Of a DNA stretch of 19,323 bases, positions 1-7,262 are shown in pieces (position 1 is the stretch's first letter; each line of letters begins with the position of its first letter). A program made the translations under genes and the position numbers. Location: NCBI GenBank assembly GCA_964456525.1, contig CAYWAP010000031.1:1-19323 (forward strand). The letters run 5' to 3'. This DNA is from Onthomonas sp964456525 (GTDB lineage: Bacteria; Bacillota; Clostridia; Oscillospirales; Oscillospiraceae). Under the pieces are notes generated by a model. It ran no database searches and was not told where the DNA came from. It saw only the letters and a list, made by a program, of their open reading frames with translations.

Positions 1-44
1 ACCAGAAGCGGCCTCTATTCGGCTGCTTCTGGTGCTCTTTTTTC
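1..44 (+). terminator. Rho-independent terminator at the left edge
   Basis: Bases 1-13 pair with 21-33 (13 bp including one G-U pair) around a 7-base loop. A T-rich run follows at 36-43. The visible T-run is on the plus side, so it would end a rightward gene lying left of the window. The stem could also serve the leftward MBL-hydrolase operon, whose stop codon is at 48-50, but any T-run for that direction would lie outside the window. Confidence 0.7.
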
Positions 45-47
45 CTG

Positions 48-683
48 TTACAGGTTTTTCATGGCATATTGCATATAGGGATTTCGTTCGCGTTCCCGCT
101 TCAGCGTGGTGCACCGGTCGTGGCCGGGATATACCTGATAATCTCCCGGCAGAGCGGAGAGCCGCTTCAGGGACTCCATAATTTCCACGGGAGAGCTGTC
201 TGGGAAGTCCGTCCGTCCGCAGGAGCCGCAGAACAGGGTGTCCCCGGAGAACATGGCGTTCCCTGCGATCAGGCAGACGCCGCCCCGGGTGTGCCCGGGG
301 GTGTGCAGCACCTGAATGGAGATGGAATCCAGCAGAACGGTGTCCCCCTCGTCGTAAAAGACGATGTTCTTCACATCGCGCAACGATACGTTGTCCAGGA
401 AGCCGCAGTGTGCCACAGGGTAATCTGCCTTGTGAACGTAGACGGGAACCTCCGTGCCCGGGGCGGACAGGGTTTCCTGGGCGGCCTTTACCCCGTTGAT
501 GTGGTCAAAATGGCCGTGGGTGAGCAAAATCATGGTGACCTGATAACCGCGCTCCTGTGCCCAGTGGACAAGGGTGCGGCCCTGATCGCCGGGGTCAATC
601 AGTGCAGCATGCTTTGTGATTTCATCTCCGAGCAGATAGCAGTTTGTCTGAACGGGGCCAATCACTTTGCTGTCAATAAACAT
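48..683 (-). CDS. MBL-fold metallo-hydrolase, glyoxalase II-like
   Basis: A 211-residue cytoplasmic metallo-beta-lactamase-fold hydrolase. The metal-binding set is complete: THGHFDH at residues 55-61, a histidine in TPGH (131), the bridging aspartate in FSGD (148), and a histidine in PGH (188). The compact length without the extra C-terminal substrate domain matches the YcbL/YrvJ-type glyoxalase-II-like group rather than classical GloB. Hydrolysis of a thioester such as S-lactoyl-glutathione or another thiol conjugate is known for relatives, but the substrate here is not determined. A GGGAGG ribosome-binding site lies just before the ATG at 683. It is the last gene of the recJ-rel-dtd cluster, 150 bases downstream of dtd, and a 9-bp inverted repeat sits in that gap. 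A similar hydrolase follows dtd in other Firmicutes, so the placement is conserved. Confidence 0.88.
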   Translation of the reverse strand: MFIDSKVIGPVQTNCYLLGDEITKHAALIDPGDQGRTLVHWAQERGYQVTMILLTHGHFDHINGVKAAQETLSAPGTEVPVYVHKADYPVAHCGFLDNVSLRDVKNIVFYDEGDTVLLDSISIQVLHTPGHTRGGVCLIAGNAMFSGDTLFCGSCGRTDFPDSSPVEIMESLKRLSALPGDYQVYPGHDRCTTLKRERERNPYMQYAMKNL

Positions 684-736
684 TGGAACAACCTCCCAAG
701 GGCGGCAAAGCAGTCGTCCTTTCCTTTTTATATATG

Positions 737-760
737 TTTCAGGGCCGGATTGCCCTGAAA
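737..760. repeat. Perfect 9-bp inverted repeat between dtd and the MBL hydrolase
   Basis: TTTCAGGGC (737-745) and GCCCTGAAA (752-760) are perfect reverse complements around a 6-base centre. Neither side has a proper T-run, so a simple terminator is unlikely. On the minus strand the A/T-rich run TATATAAAAAGG follows directly, ahead of the hydrolase ribosome-binding site. It could be an operator, an RNA-processing hairpin, or a stabilising stem between two operon genes. Confidence 0.55.
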
Positions 761-833
761 ACCACGGGGTAAACCCTCGCCTGAGAAGGGGAAAGATGCA
801 CAGCGGTGCAGATGTTCTTTCGCCAGACGAGGC

Positions 834-1277
834 CTAAAGGCAGTCGGTGTCAAAGAGCAGGGTCACAGGGCCGTCATTGACGCTCTCCACCTGCATATTG
901 GCGCCGAACTCGCCGTGCTCCACCGGAAAGCCGTTCTGGCGGCAGCGCTCCATAAAGGATTCATACAGACGGTTTGCCAGTTCCGGCGGCCCTGCGTGGG
1001 AGAAGCCGGGACGGCGTTGTTTCAGATCGGCGTAGAGGGTGAACTGGCTGACCACCAGCAGGCTGCCTCCCACGGCGGCGAGGTTGCGGTTCATCTTGCC
1101 GTTTTCATCGGAAAATACCCGGCAGAGGCAGATTCTATCGGCCAGCCGGTCTGCCTGGGCCTCGGTATCGTTGGGGCCGACGCCCAGCAGAACCAGAAAT
1201 CCCTGTCCGATTGCGCCGGTTTCTCTGCCCTCAACGGTGACGCGGGCGCTCTTTACGCGGGTTACAACAGCTTTCAT
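834..1277 (-). CDS. dtd: D-aminoacyl-tRNA deacylase
   Basis: A 147-residue protein of the normal Dtd length. The enzyme hydrolyses D-aminoacyl-tRNA (for example D-Tyr-tRNA) and also glycine mischarged on tRNA-Ala, freeing the tRNA in the cytoplasm. Both active-site signatures are present: SQFTLY at residues 77-82 and the cross-subunit NDGPVT motif, with GPVT at 136-139. The N-terminus MKAVVTRVKSARVTV is the usual family start. The ATG at 1277 is preceded by AAGGAG at a rather long 11-base spacing. It lies 44 bases after the rel stop codon and is almost certainly co-transcribed, as in the widespread Firmicute order recJ-(apt)-rel-dtd. Confidence 0.96.
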   Translation of the reverse strand: MKAVVTRVKSARVTVEGRETGAIGQGFLVLLGVGPNDTEAQADRLADRICLCRVFSDENGKMNRNLAAVGGSLLVVSQFTLYADLKQRRPGFSHAGPPELANRLYESFMERCRQNGFPVEHGEFGANMQVESVNDGPVTLLFDTDCL

Positions 1278-1321
1278 GCTACAATATGCTCCTTGTTGTG
1301 GGAATCATTCGTGTGGAACCG

Positions 1322-3571
1322 TCAGGATCTGGAGCGATCCACTTCCATGACGCCGGAGACGGACTGGATGCGGCGCATGACGGCCTCCAAATCCTTCCTG
1401 TCGTGGACGCTGACCAGTGCGGTCACATTGGCAAAGCCGTCGGGCGTGCCCTTGGCAGACAGGGAATCGGTGCGGACCTTTGCCTCCGACAGGGCGGCGG
1501 CAATGTCCAAAAACAGCTTGTCACGGTCTTTGGCGATGATTTTCAGAGTGGTCTGGAAGAGATCGTCGCTGCTGGGGGCCCAGGAGACGTTCAGCCAACG
1601 GTGGACGTCCTCGGGGCGCCGTCTCTCCGGCGCGGCGTTGGGGCAGTCGCACCGGTGGATGGATACGCCAAAGCCCTTGGTGACAAAGCCGACGATGGGG
1701 TCGCCCGGGACGGGGGTGCAGCATTTGGCGAATTTGATCAGGCAGTTGTCCTCGCCCTCCACAATGACGCCGCTTTTGGCGGTGCGCTTTTTCTGCGGGC
1801 TGGATGGCAGGTTGGTCTTGACGTGGATTTCCTGAATGTTGGATTCCTCCGCCAGCTGTTTGGCGGCGAGAAGGGCGGCCTCTTTTTCCTTCTGCTCCCG
1901 GACAATGGCGGACATCTCGCTCTTGATGCGGTTGACCGCCTTGAGCGCGGTCATGCCCCCGTAACCAATGGCGGCATACATATCGTCCAGAGAGCTGTAC
2001 TGAACCTTTTTCAAGATGCGGGGCAAATTCTCCGGCGTGGAAATTTCGGCCAGGGTGTAGTTGTTCCGCTTCAGTTCGCTCTCAAAGGCGGCGCGTCCGT
2101 GGATGATATTTTCTTCCCGGCGCTCCCGTTTAAACCACTGACGGATTTTATTGCGGGCCTCATTGCTCTTGCAGATCTTCATCCAGTCCCGGCCCGGCCC
2201 CTTGGCGGACTTGGAGGTGAGAATCTCCACAATATCGCCGTTTTGCAGCTGGGTCTCATAGGAGACAAGCCGCCCGTTGACCTTGGCGCCGGTCATGCTG
2301 TTTCCCACGGCGGAGTGAATGCAGTAGGCGAAGTCAATGGGGGTGGAGCCTGCGGGCAGGCCCTTTACCTCGCCCTGGGGGGTAAAGACAAAGACCTCGT
2401 CGGAGAACAGATCCACCTTCAGGCTCTTGATGAACTCCTCGGCGTCCGTGTCCTCCTGGCTTTCCAGCAGTCTGCGAACCCATTCGTAAGCCTGTCCGTC
2501 GTCCGGGCTGGCGGTAGAGCGCCCCTGCTTATACTTCCAGTGGGCGGCAATGCCGTATTCAGCCACCTCGTGCATTTGCCAGGTGCGGATCTGAACCTCG
2601 AAGGGAACGCCCTCCCGGCCGATGACCGTGGTGTGCAGGGAGCGGTAGCCGTTGGGCTTGGGGGTGGAGATATAATCTTTAAAGCGGCCGGGAACGGGTT
2701 TGAACATGTCATGAACCTGGCCCAGGGCGTTATAACAGTCCGGAATGTCGTCCACAATGATGCGCAGGGCATATAGATCAAAGATCTCTTCCAGCGTCTT
2801 GGGCTTATCCAGGGAGTACATCTTCCGGTAGATGGAGTACAGGTGCTTGGTACGGCTGGTAATCGAGCACTTGATATGGTTCTCCTTCATGCGGGCGGAG
2901 ATGCGGGACTGGGTGGTGTTCAGAAACTCCTGATGGCGGCTGTGGCGGGCGGTCATCTGCTCCTCGATTTCCTTGCAGGCCACTGGATCCAGATAGCGGA
3001 TGGAGAGGTCCTCCAGCTCCCCTTTGATGCGGCTCATGCCCAGGCGGTGGGCAATGGGGGCGTAAATTTCCAGCGTCTCCCGGCTCTTTTCCCGCTGCTT
3101 CCTCGGCGTCTGATACTGCATGGTGCGCATATTGTGCAGCCGGTCACAGAGCTTGACGATGACCACGCGGATGTCCTTGCTCATGGCGATGAGCATTTTC
3201 CGCAGGTTCTCCATCTGCTTCTCTTCCAGGCTGACATAGTTGATTCGCGTCAGCTTGGTGACCCCTTCCACCAGAGCCGCAACCGGCTCCCCAAACAGGC
3301 GGGAGATGTCCTCATGGGTGGCGCCGGTGTCCTCAATGCAGTCGTGGAGCAGGGCGGCGCAGAGGCTGTCAATGTCCAGCTTCAGATCCGCGACGATGTC
3401 AGCCACGGCCAGAGGATGGGTGACATATGGGGTGCCGTCCCGGCGCAGCTGCTTGGAGTGCATGCGGTCTGCGTATTGAAAGGCACGATATAATTTTTCA
3501 GTGTCAATGTTCGGCGCATAGGCAAGAACTTTTTCTTCCAGCGCTCGGTATCGTTCCAGTATTGGATCCAT
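1322..3571 (-). CDS. rel: Bifunctional (p)ppGpp synthetase/hydrolase (Rel)
   Basis: A 749-residue long RelA/SpoT homologue that makes (p)ppGpp from ATP and GDP/GTP when charged tRNA runs short, and also degrades it. The N-terminal HD hydrolase domain looks active, with H52, HD at 76-77, ED at 80-81 and D143 in CDRLHN. The synthetase domain follows, with RTKHLYSIYRK at 240-250, GRFKDYISTPKPNGYRSLH at 295-313 and EVQIRT at 325-330. Then come a TGS domain (about 392-452), a helical linker, a zinc-finger-like region with FAKCCTPVPGD (614-624) and HRCDCPN (639-645), and a C-terminal ACT domain (about 675-749). Both catalytic halves are intact, so it is of the bifunctional Rel type. An AGAGG ribosome-binding site precedes the ATG. 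The recJ stop codon lies 15 bases upstream, which indicates one transcript. Confidence 0.97.
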   Translation of the reverse strand: MDPILERYRALEEKVLAYAPNIDTEKLYRAFQYADRMHSKQLRRDGTPYVTHPLAVADIVADLKLDIDSLCAALLHDCIEDTGATHEDISRLFGEPVAALVEGVTKLTRINYVSLEEKQMENLRKMLIAMSKDIRVVIVKLCDRLHNMRTMQYQTPRKQREKSRETLEIYAPIAHRLGMSRIKGELEDLSIRYLDPVACKEIEEQMTARHSRHQEFLNTTQSRISARMKENHIKCSITSRTKHLYSIYRKMYSLDKPKTLEEIFDLYALRIIVDDIPDCYNALGQVHDMFKPVPGRFKDYISTPKPNGYRSLHTTVIGREGVPFEVQIRTWQMHEVAEYGIAAHWKYKQGRSTASPDDGQAYEWVRRLLESQEDTDAEEFIKSLKVDLFSDEVFVFTPQGEVKGLPAGSTPIDFAYCIHSAVGNSMTGAKVNGRLVSYETQLQNGDIVEILTSKSAKGPGRDWMKICKSNEARNKIRQWFKRERREENIIHGRAAFESELKRNNYTLAEISTPENLPRILKKVQYSSLDDMYAAIGYGGMTALKAVNRIKSEMSAIVREQKEKEAALLAAKQLAEESNIQEIHVKTNLPSSPQKKRTAKSGVIVEGEDNCLIKFAKCCTPVPGDPIVGFVTKGFGVSIHRCDCPNAAPERRRPEDVHRWLNVSWAPSSDDLFQTTLKIIAKDRDKLFLDIAAALSEAKVRTDSLSAKGTPDGFANVTALVSVHDRKDLEAVMRRIQSVSGVMEVDRSRS

Positions 3572-3586
3572 AAATAACCCTACCTC

Positions 3587-5680
3587 TTAAAGGGATTCGT
3601 CCCACGACGATAGCGATGTGCCTTCCTCCAGCAGCTGTCTCAGCCGCTGGAGCACTTCTGACTCCTCCAGATTGACCTTTCTGGCGGGGGGATGGATGAA
3701 AATGCGCACTTGACGCCCGGAGCGGCTCAGCTCAATCAGCCCCCGCTCCTGAAAGACCTCCAGACAGACCATGGTGCGGCCAAAGGGGCAATGGCTGCCG
3801 GTGGCGGCGGAAAGGTGCTCCACCAGAACCGCCGGCGGCTCTTCCAGAGTCGCCGGGCCCCACTGGGCCAGATAGCGCCACAGGGCGACAAAGTCCTGCC
3901 GGGTGGGCAAAAGCTGCATCAGCTCCTGCCGGTTCAAAAGCAGGCCCTCCCGATAGCGTTGGTAAAGGCGCTGTTCCCGCTGCATCGGCGTCATGGACCG
4001 GCGAAGGTCGGTGACCAGAAGCTGAACCGAGCGGCTTCCCCGAAAGTCGTTGATCTGGGGGAAAAAGGCCACATCCATCCGGACGCCGGGGCGCAGCGCC
4101 ATCTCCCGGGGGGTGGCGGAAAAGAAGATGGCATCGAAGTGCATATTGCCCTGACGGAATTGCATGCGCGTGTGCCGGCCGCCCCCTACGCTGGCAAAGC
4201 TGTCAACTTCCAGATTCTCCAGCAGAAACGTGGGGCGGGGGTTGCCCGTGCCGAAGGGCTCCAGCTGTTGAAGGGCTTCCACGTTGGGCAGGGTCAACAG
4301 CTGGCTGCCCGGCAGGCGCACGTCGATGAAAAGCTCCGAATTGGCCGGATTGTACGCCGGAGCGGCGGAAGCCATTGCCAAAATCCGGGAGCGAAACGCG
4401 GGCAGATGTTCCGATAAAATGGTAAAACCTGCGGCCTGTTCGTGGCCGCCAAAGGTTTCCAGCAGATCGGAGCACTGCTCCAGCGCGGCAAACAGGTTGA
4501 AATCGCCGGCGCTGCGGCAGGAGCCTTTCCCCTTTCCATCTTCCAAACAGATCATAAAGGTGGGCAGATGATACCGCTCCACCAGACGGGAGGCCACAAT
4601 GCCGGTCACGCCCTGGTGCCAGTTTTCACCGGACAGGATGATGGCGTGTTCCCGAAGGGAGGGGCGCTGCTCCAGCAGCGCGGTGCACTGATGAAAAATA
4701 TCCTGCTCCACCGCCTGACGTTCCCGGTTCAGCTCACACAGTTCTCTGGCGTACTGGGCGGCCTCCTCCTCCCGGCGGGTCAGCAGCAGCTTGACTGCCA
4801 GTTCCGGGCAGCCCATGCGCCCGGCCGCATTGAGGCGGGGGGCCAGGGAGAAGCTCACCGAGGTGGCGGTGATGGGTTTATCATCCAGACCGGCCTCATG
4901 CAGCAGCATGGAAAGGCCAATCCGTTTCGTGTGGGACAGGGCTTGCAGCCCAAGGGCCACAATCGCGCGGTTCTCCCCCGTCAGCTCCATCACGTCCGCC
5001 ACGGTGCCGATGGCGGCCAGATCTACGTAGCGCCAGAGGGTTTCCCGGCCCCGGCCGGTCAGCGCCATGGCGACCTTCAAGGCCACGCCTACGCCGGCCA
5101 GATGTTTGAAGGGGTACGGGCAGCCCGGTTGATGGGGATTCACCACTGCCGCCGCATGGGGCAGTTCCGGTTTGCACTCGTGGTGATCGGTGATAATGAC
5201 ATCCATCCCCAGCTCTCGGGCATAACGGGTTTCCTCCAGATTGGTGATGCCGCAGTCCACCGTGACAATTAAATCCGTGCCGAGAGCCTTCAACTCCAAA
5301 AGGGTCTGTTGGTTCAGGGAATAGCCCTCGCGGATGCGGTCGGGGATATAGGGGGTGACATGGGCGCCCTCCTCCCGAAGGCAGGAGGTCAGCAGACAGG
5401 CGGCGGTAATGCCGTCCACATCGTAATCGCCATAGACGCAGATGGACTCCCCCCGCTCAATGGCCTGCCGGAGACGGGCGACTGCCTCCGGCATTCCCAG
5501 GAGCAGCATAGGGTCATTTAGAAGTTCTTCACCGGCCCGGACGGCGTCTCTGGCCTGGGCGGCGGTTTCACAACCGCGGGCGGCCTGAACCAGCGCGACA
5601 AGAGGCGGAATACCGGACCGCTCCATCTCCGCAGCCAGGGGCGCTCGGTTTGGGCCTACGGTCCATTTCTTATATTTCAT
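3587..5680 (-). CDS. recJ: Single-stranded-DNA-specific 5'-3' exonuclease RecJ
   Basis: A 697-residue DHH-family nuclease that degrades single-stranded DNA 5' to 3' in recombination, mismatch and base-excision repair. The DHH domain has GDYDVDG (84-90), VDCG (141-144) and DHH (165-167). PRLNAAGRMG is at 281-290 and WHQGVTGIVASRL at 354-366. The DHHA1 motif GGHEQAAGF is at 411-419, followed by an OB-fold region and a C-terminal extension of about 140 residues as in Gram-positive RecJ. The frame stays open to 5788, but the ATG at 5680 was chosen. It begins the family-like MKYKKWTV, has GAGG 8 bases upstream, and the promoter at 5745-5773 lies inside the longer frame. It heads the recJ-rel-dtd-hydrolase operon. 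The apt gene often found between recJ and rel is absent. Confidence 0.95.
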   Translation of the reverse strand: MKYKKWTVGPNRAPLAAEMERSGIPPLVALVQAARGCETAAQARDAVRAGEELLNDPMLLLGMPEAVARLRQAIERGESICVYGDYDVDGITAACLLTSCLREEGAHVTPYIPDRIREGYSLNQQTLLELKALGTDLIVTVDCGITNLEETRYARELGMDVIITDHHECKPELPHAAAVVNPHQPGCPYPFKHLAGVGVALKVAMALTGRGRETLWRYVDLAAIGTVADVMELTGENRAIVALGLQALSHTKRIGLSMLLHEAGLDDKPITATSVSFSLAPRLNAAGRMGCPELAVKLLLTRREEEAAQYARELCELNRERQAVEQDIFHQCTALLEQRPSLREHAIILSGENWHQGVTGIVASRLVERYHLPTFMICLEDGKGKGSCRSAGDFNLFAALEQCSDLLETFGGHEQAAGFTILSEHLPAFRSRILAMASAAPAYNPANSELFIDVRLPGSQLLTLPNVEALQQLEPFGTGNPRPTFLLENLEVDSFASVGGGRHTRMQFRQGNMHFDAIFFSATPREMALRPGVRMDVAFFPQINDFRGSRSVQLLVTDLRRSMTPMQREQRLYQRYREGLLLNRQELMQLLPTRQDFVALWRYLAQWGPATLEEPPAVLVEHLSAATGSHCPFGRTMVCLEVFQERGLIELSRSGRQVRIFIHPPARKVNLEESEVLQRLRQLLEEGTSLSSWDESL

Positions 5681-5744
5681 CTCAAATTCCTCAGCGCTGG
5701 AGAGCCTCCAGTCCAGCGCAATGCATAAGTGTATATTTTTCCCT

Positions 5745-5773
5745 ATTATAGCAAACCGGATGAAAAATAACAA
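5745..5773 (-). promoter_or_regulatory. Sigma-A-type promoter of the recJ operon
   Basis: Read on the minus strand: TTGTTA (5773-5768), a 17-base spacer, then a perfect TATAAT (5750-5745). Transcription should start near 5738, leaving a leader of about 58 bases before the recJ ATG at 5680. It lies directly downstream of the terminator that closes the preceding rqcP operon. Confidence 0.75.
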
Positions 5774-5775
5774 TG

Positions 5776-5815
5776 GTAAGAAAACCAAAAACCGGCACCC
5801 GCCGGTGCCGGTTTT
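5776..5815 (-). terminator. Terminator of the PNP-to-rqcP operon
   Basis: AAAACCGGCACC (5788-5799) and GGTGCCGGTTTT (5804-5815) form a perfect 12-bp stem with a 4-base loop. On the minus strand it is followed by TTTTTGGTTTTCTT. It lies 33 bases past the rqcP stop codon and is the strongest terminator in the window. Confidence 0.88.
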
Positions 5816-5848
5816 GGCAACGCCGCCAATGGCGCAGATGTTCAGGGG

Positions 5849-6088
5849 TCAAAGTTCCCGGTACATGGCGGTTGCGTCGTCCTTGCGCACGTTGTCCGCC
5901 ACGATGAGGACTTCCAACCGGACGGTGCGCTGGCCGAATTGGATTTCCAGAATGTCGCCCACCTTTACGTCGTAAGAGGCCTTCACCGGGCGGCCATTGG
6001 CGCTGACCCGTCCGGCGTCACAGGCCTCGTTGGCCACGGTGCGGCGTTTCATCAGGCGGGACACCTTCAAATATTTATCAAGTCTCAT
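5849..6088 (-). CDS. rqcP: S4-domain RNA-binding protein RqcP (YabO/Hsp15 family)
   Basis: A 79-residue protein made almost entirely of one S4 RNA-binding fold (residues 1-60). It opens with MRLDKYLKVSRLMKRRTVAN and includes ANGRPVKASYDVKVGD. This is the small YabO/RqcP family. B. subtilis RqcP binds the 50S subunit and helps RqcH add alanine tails to stalled nascent chains (ribosome-associated quality control). Size and motif order match that family rather than the larger RluD or YlmH S4 proteins. AAAGGA precedes the ATG. It lies 60 bases after HU and is the last gene before the terminator at 5788-5815. In Bacillus the same gene follows mazG (yabN), which supports the identification. Confidence 0.9.
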   Translation of the reverse strand: MRLDKYLKVSRLMKRRTVANEACDAGRVSANGRPVKASYDVKVGDILEIQFGQRTVRLEVLIVADNVRKDDATAMYREL

Positions 6089-6148
6089 AAGGGGTTCCTT
6101 TCGTCATAACCTGGCAGGGGAAGCCGTGGGCTGCGGCAGACCATGCCC

Positions 6149-6421
6149 TCACTTTACCGCGTCTTTCAGCACTTTTCCGGGGGTGAACTGCACGGCCCTG
6201 CTGGGGGGGATGGGGATGATTTCCCCGGTGCGGAGATTCCGGCCCTGCCGGGCGGAGCGCTGTTTCACGTCGAAGCGGCCGAAGTTCACCAGCTGAACCC
6301 GCTCGCCCCGGGAGAGGGCCTGGGTCATCAGATCAAGGGCGGTGTTGATGGCCGCCTCCGCCTCTTTTCTGGTGAGGCCGGTCTGTTCTGCGGTCTGCTG
6401 GATGAGTTCTGCTTTATTCAT
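6149..6421 (-). CDS. hup: HU-family nucleoid DNA-binding protein
   Basis: A 90-residue histone-like protein of standard length. It binds and bends DNA as a dimer, compacting the nucleoid and assisting replication, recombination and transcription. The N-terminal helical part begins MNKAELIQQTAEQTGLT. The beta-arm signature is seen as NFGRFDVKQRSARQGRNLRTG (46-66), followed by the usual PGK near the C-terminus. The start codon overlaps the end of mazG by 8 bases (ATGAATAA), with a strong GGGGAGGA ribosome-binding site inside mazG. Translational coupling to mazG is therefore likely. Insertion of HU between mazG and rqcP differs from the Bacillus gene order. Confidence 0.95.
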   Translation of the reverse strand: MNKAELIQQTAEQTGLTRKEAEAAINTALDLMTQALSRGERVQLVNFGRFDVKQRSARQGRNLRTGEIIPIPPSRAVQFTPGKVLKDAVK

Positions 6422-7214
6422 GTTTTTGCTCCTCCCCTTTGATGCGCTGGTAGGCGGCTAACTGCTCGGCGGGACTGTGATCCTTCATGTCCCCCGGCAG
6501 GGCGGCTTCCGTGGCGGCGAAGCGGCGGATAAACTTCTCACAGCTCTGGTGCAAGGCCGCCTCCGGGTCCACCCCCGAGAAGCAGGCCACATGGACGGCG
6601 GCAAACAGCAAATCGCCGATCTCCTCCGCAATGGACGCCTGACAGCCCTGCCCAAGGGCGTCCTCCAGCTCCTGCTGCTCCTCCTGCAGCTTCTTCACCG
6701 CCCCGGAGAGGTCCGGCCAGGTAAAGCGGGCCTTGGCGGCCTTTTTCTGGAGCTTTTCCGCCCGCCAGAGGGCGGGCAGCGTCCGGGCAACGGCCTCTAA
6801 GGTGTCGGTATAGGTCGTCTGCCCTTTTTCCTGCCGTTTTAAGTTGTCCCACGCGTTGGTGAGCGCCTCCCTGTCCGTGACCTCGGACTGTCCAAAGACG
6901 TGAGGATGGCGGAAAATCAGCTTTTTGCAGGCCGCGTCGGCCACATCGCTGATGTCAAAATGGCCGGCGTCCTCCTCCATATTGGCGTGCATCAGAACCT
7001 GCATCAGCACGTCCCCCAGCTCTTCCTGCATGAGGGGGATGTCATCGGCGTCAATGGCCTCGGCCAGCTCGCAGGTTTCCTCGATCAGGTTCCGGCGGAT
7101 GGAGTGGTGATCCTGCGCCATATCCCAGGGACAGCCGCCGGGATGGCGCAGAATCGCCACGATCTCCCGAAAGTCGTCCAGGGTGTAGCGCGGCTTCAAT
7201 TTGTACTGAACCAT
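6414..7214 (-). CDS. mazG: Nucleoside triphosphate pyrophosphohydrolase MazG
   Basis: A 266-residue tandem-domain MazG that converts (d)NTPs, including non-canonical ones, to NMP and pyrophosphate, so cleaning the nucleotide pool. The first MazG domain shows GGCPWD (26-31), the metal-binding EETCEL (45-50) and EELGD (64-68), and then KLIFRHPHVFG (98-108). The second domain has the EEQQELEDA helix (178-186) and EEIGDLLFA (197-205). Bacillus YabN carries an additional N-terminal methyltransferase-like domain, which is absent here, so this is the short E. coli-like form. AAGGA lies upstream of the ATG at 7214. The gene follows the SpoVB-like flippase by 48 bases and overlaps the HU start by 8 bases. 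Confidence 0.95.
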   Translation of the reverse strand: MVQYKLKPRYTLDDFREIVAILRHPGGCPWDMAQDHHSIRRNLIEETCELAEAIDADDIPLMQEELGDVLMQVLMHANMEEDAGHFDISDVADAACKKLIFRHPHVFGQSEVTDREALTNAWDNLKRQEKGQTTYTDTLEAVARTLPALWRAEKLQKKAAKARFTWPDLSGAVKKLQEEQQELEDALGQGCQASIAEEIGDLLFAAVHVACFSGVDPEAALHQSCEKFIRRFAATEAALPGDMKDHSPAEQLAAYQRIKGEEQKHE

Positions 7215-7262
7215 AAAAGCGCTTCCTTTGAAATGGAGTGTTCGAACGGTTGTGGTTGTGGG

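Noticed and set aside
781..833. Small hairpin TGCAC-AGCG-GTGCA as a dtd terminator
   Set aside because: Only a 5-bp stem, followed on the minus strand by a C/T mix rather than a T-run; too weak to call.
1286..2776. 496-codon plus-strand frame antisense to rel
   Set aside because: Shadow of a strongly conserved gene on the other strand; glycine/alanine/valine-rich translation with no motif.
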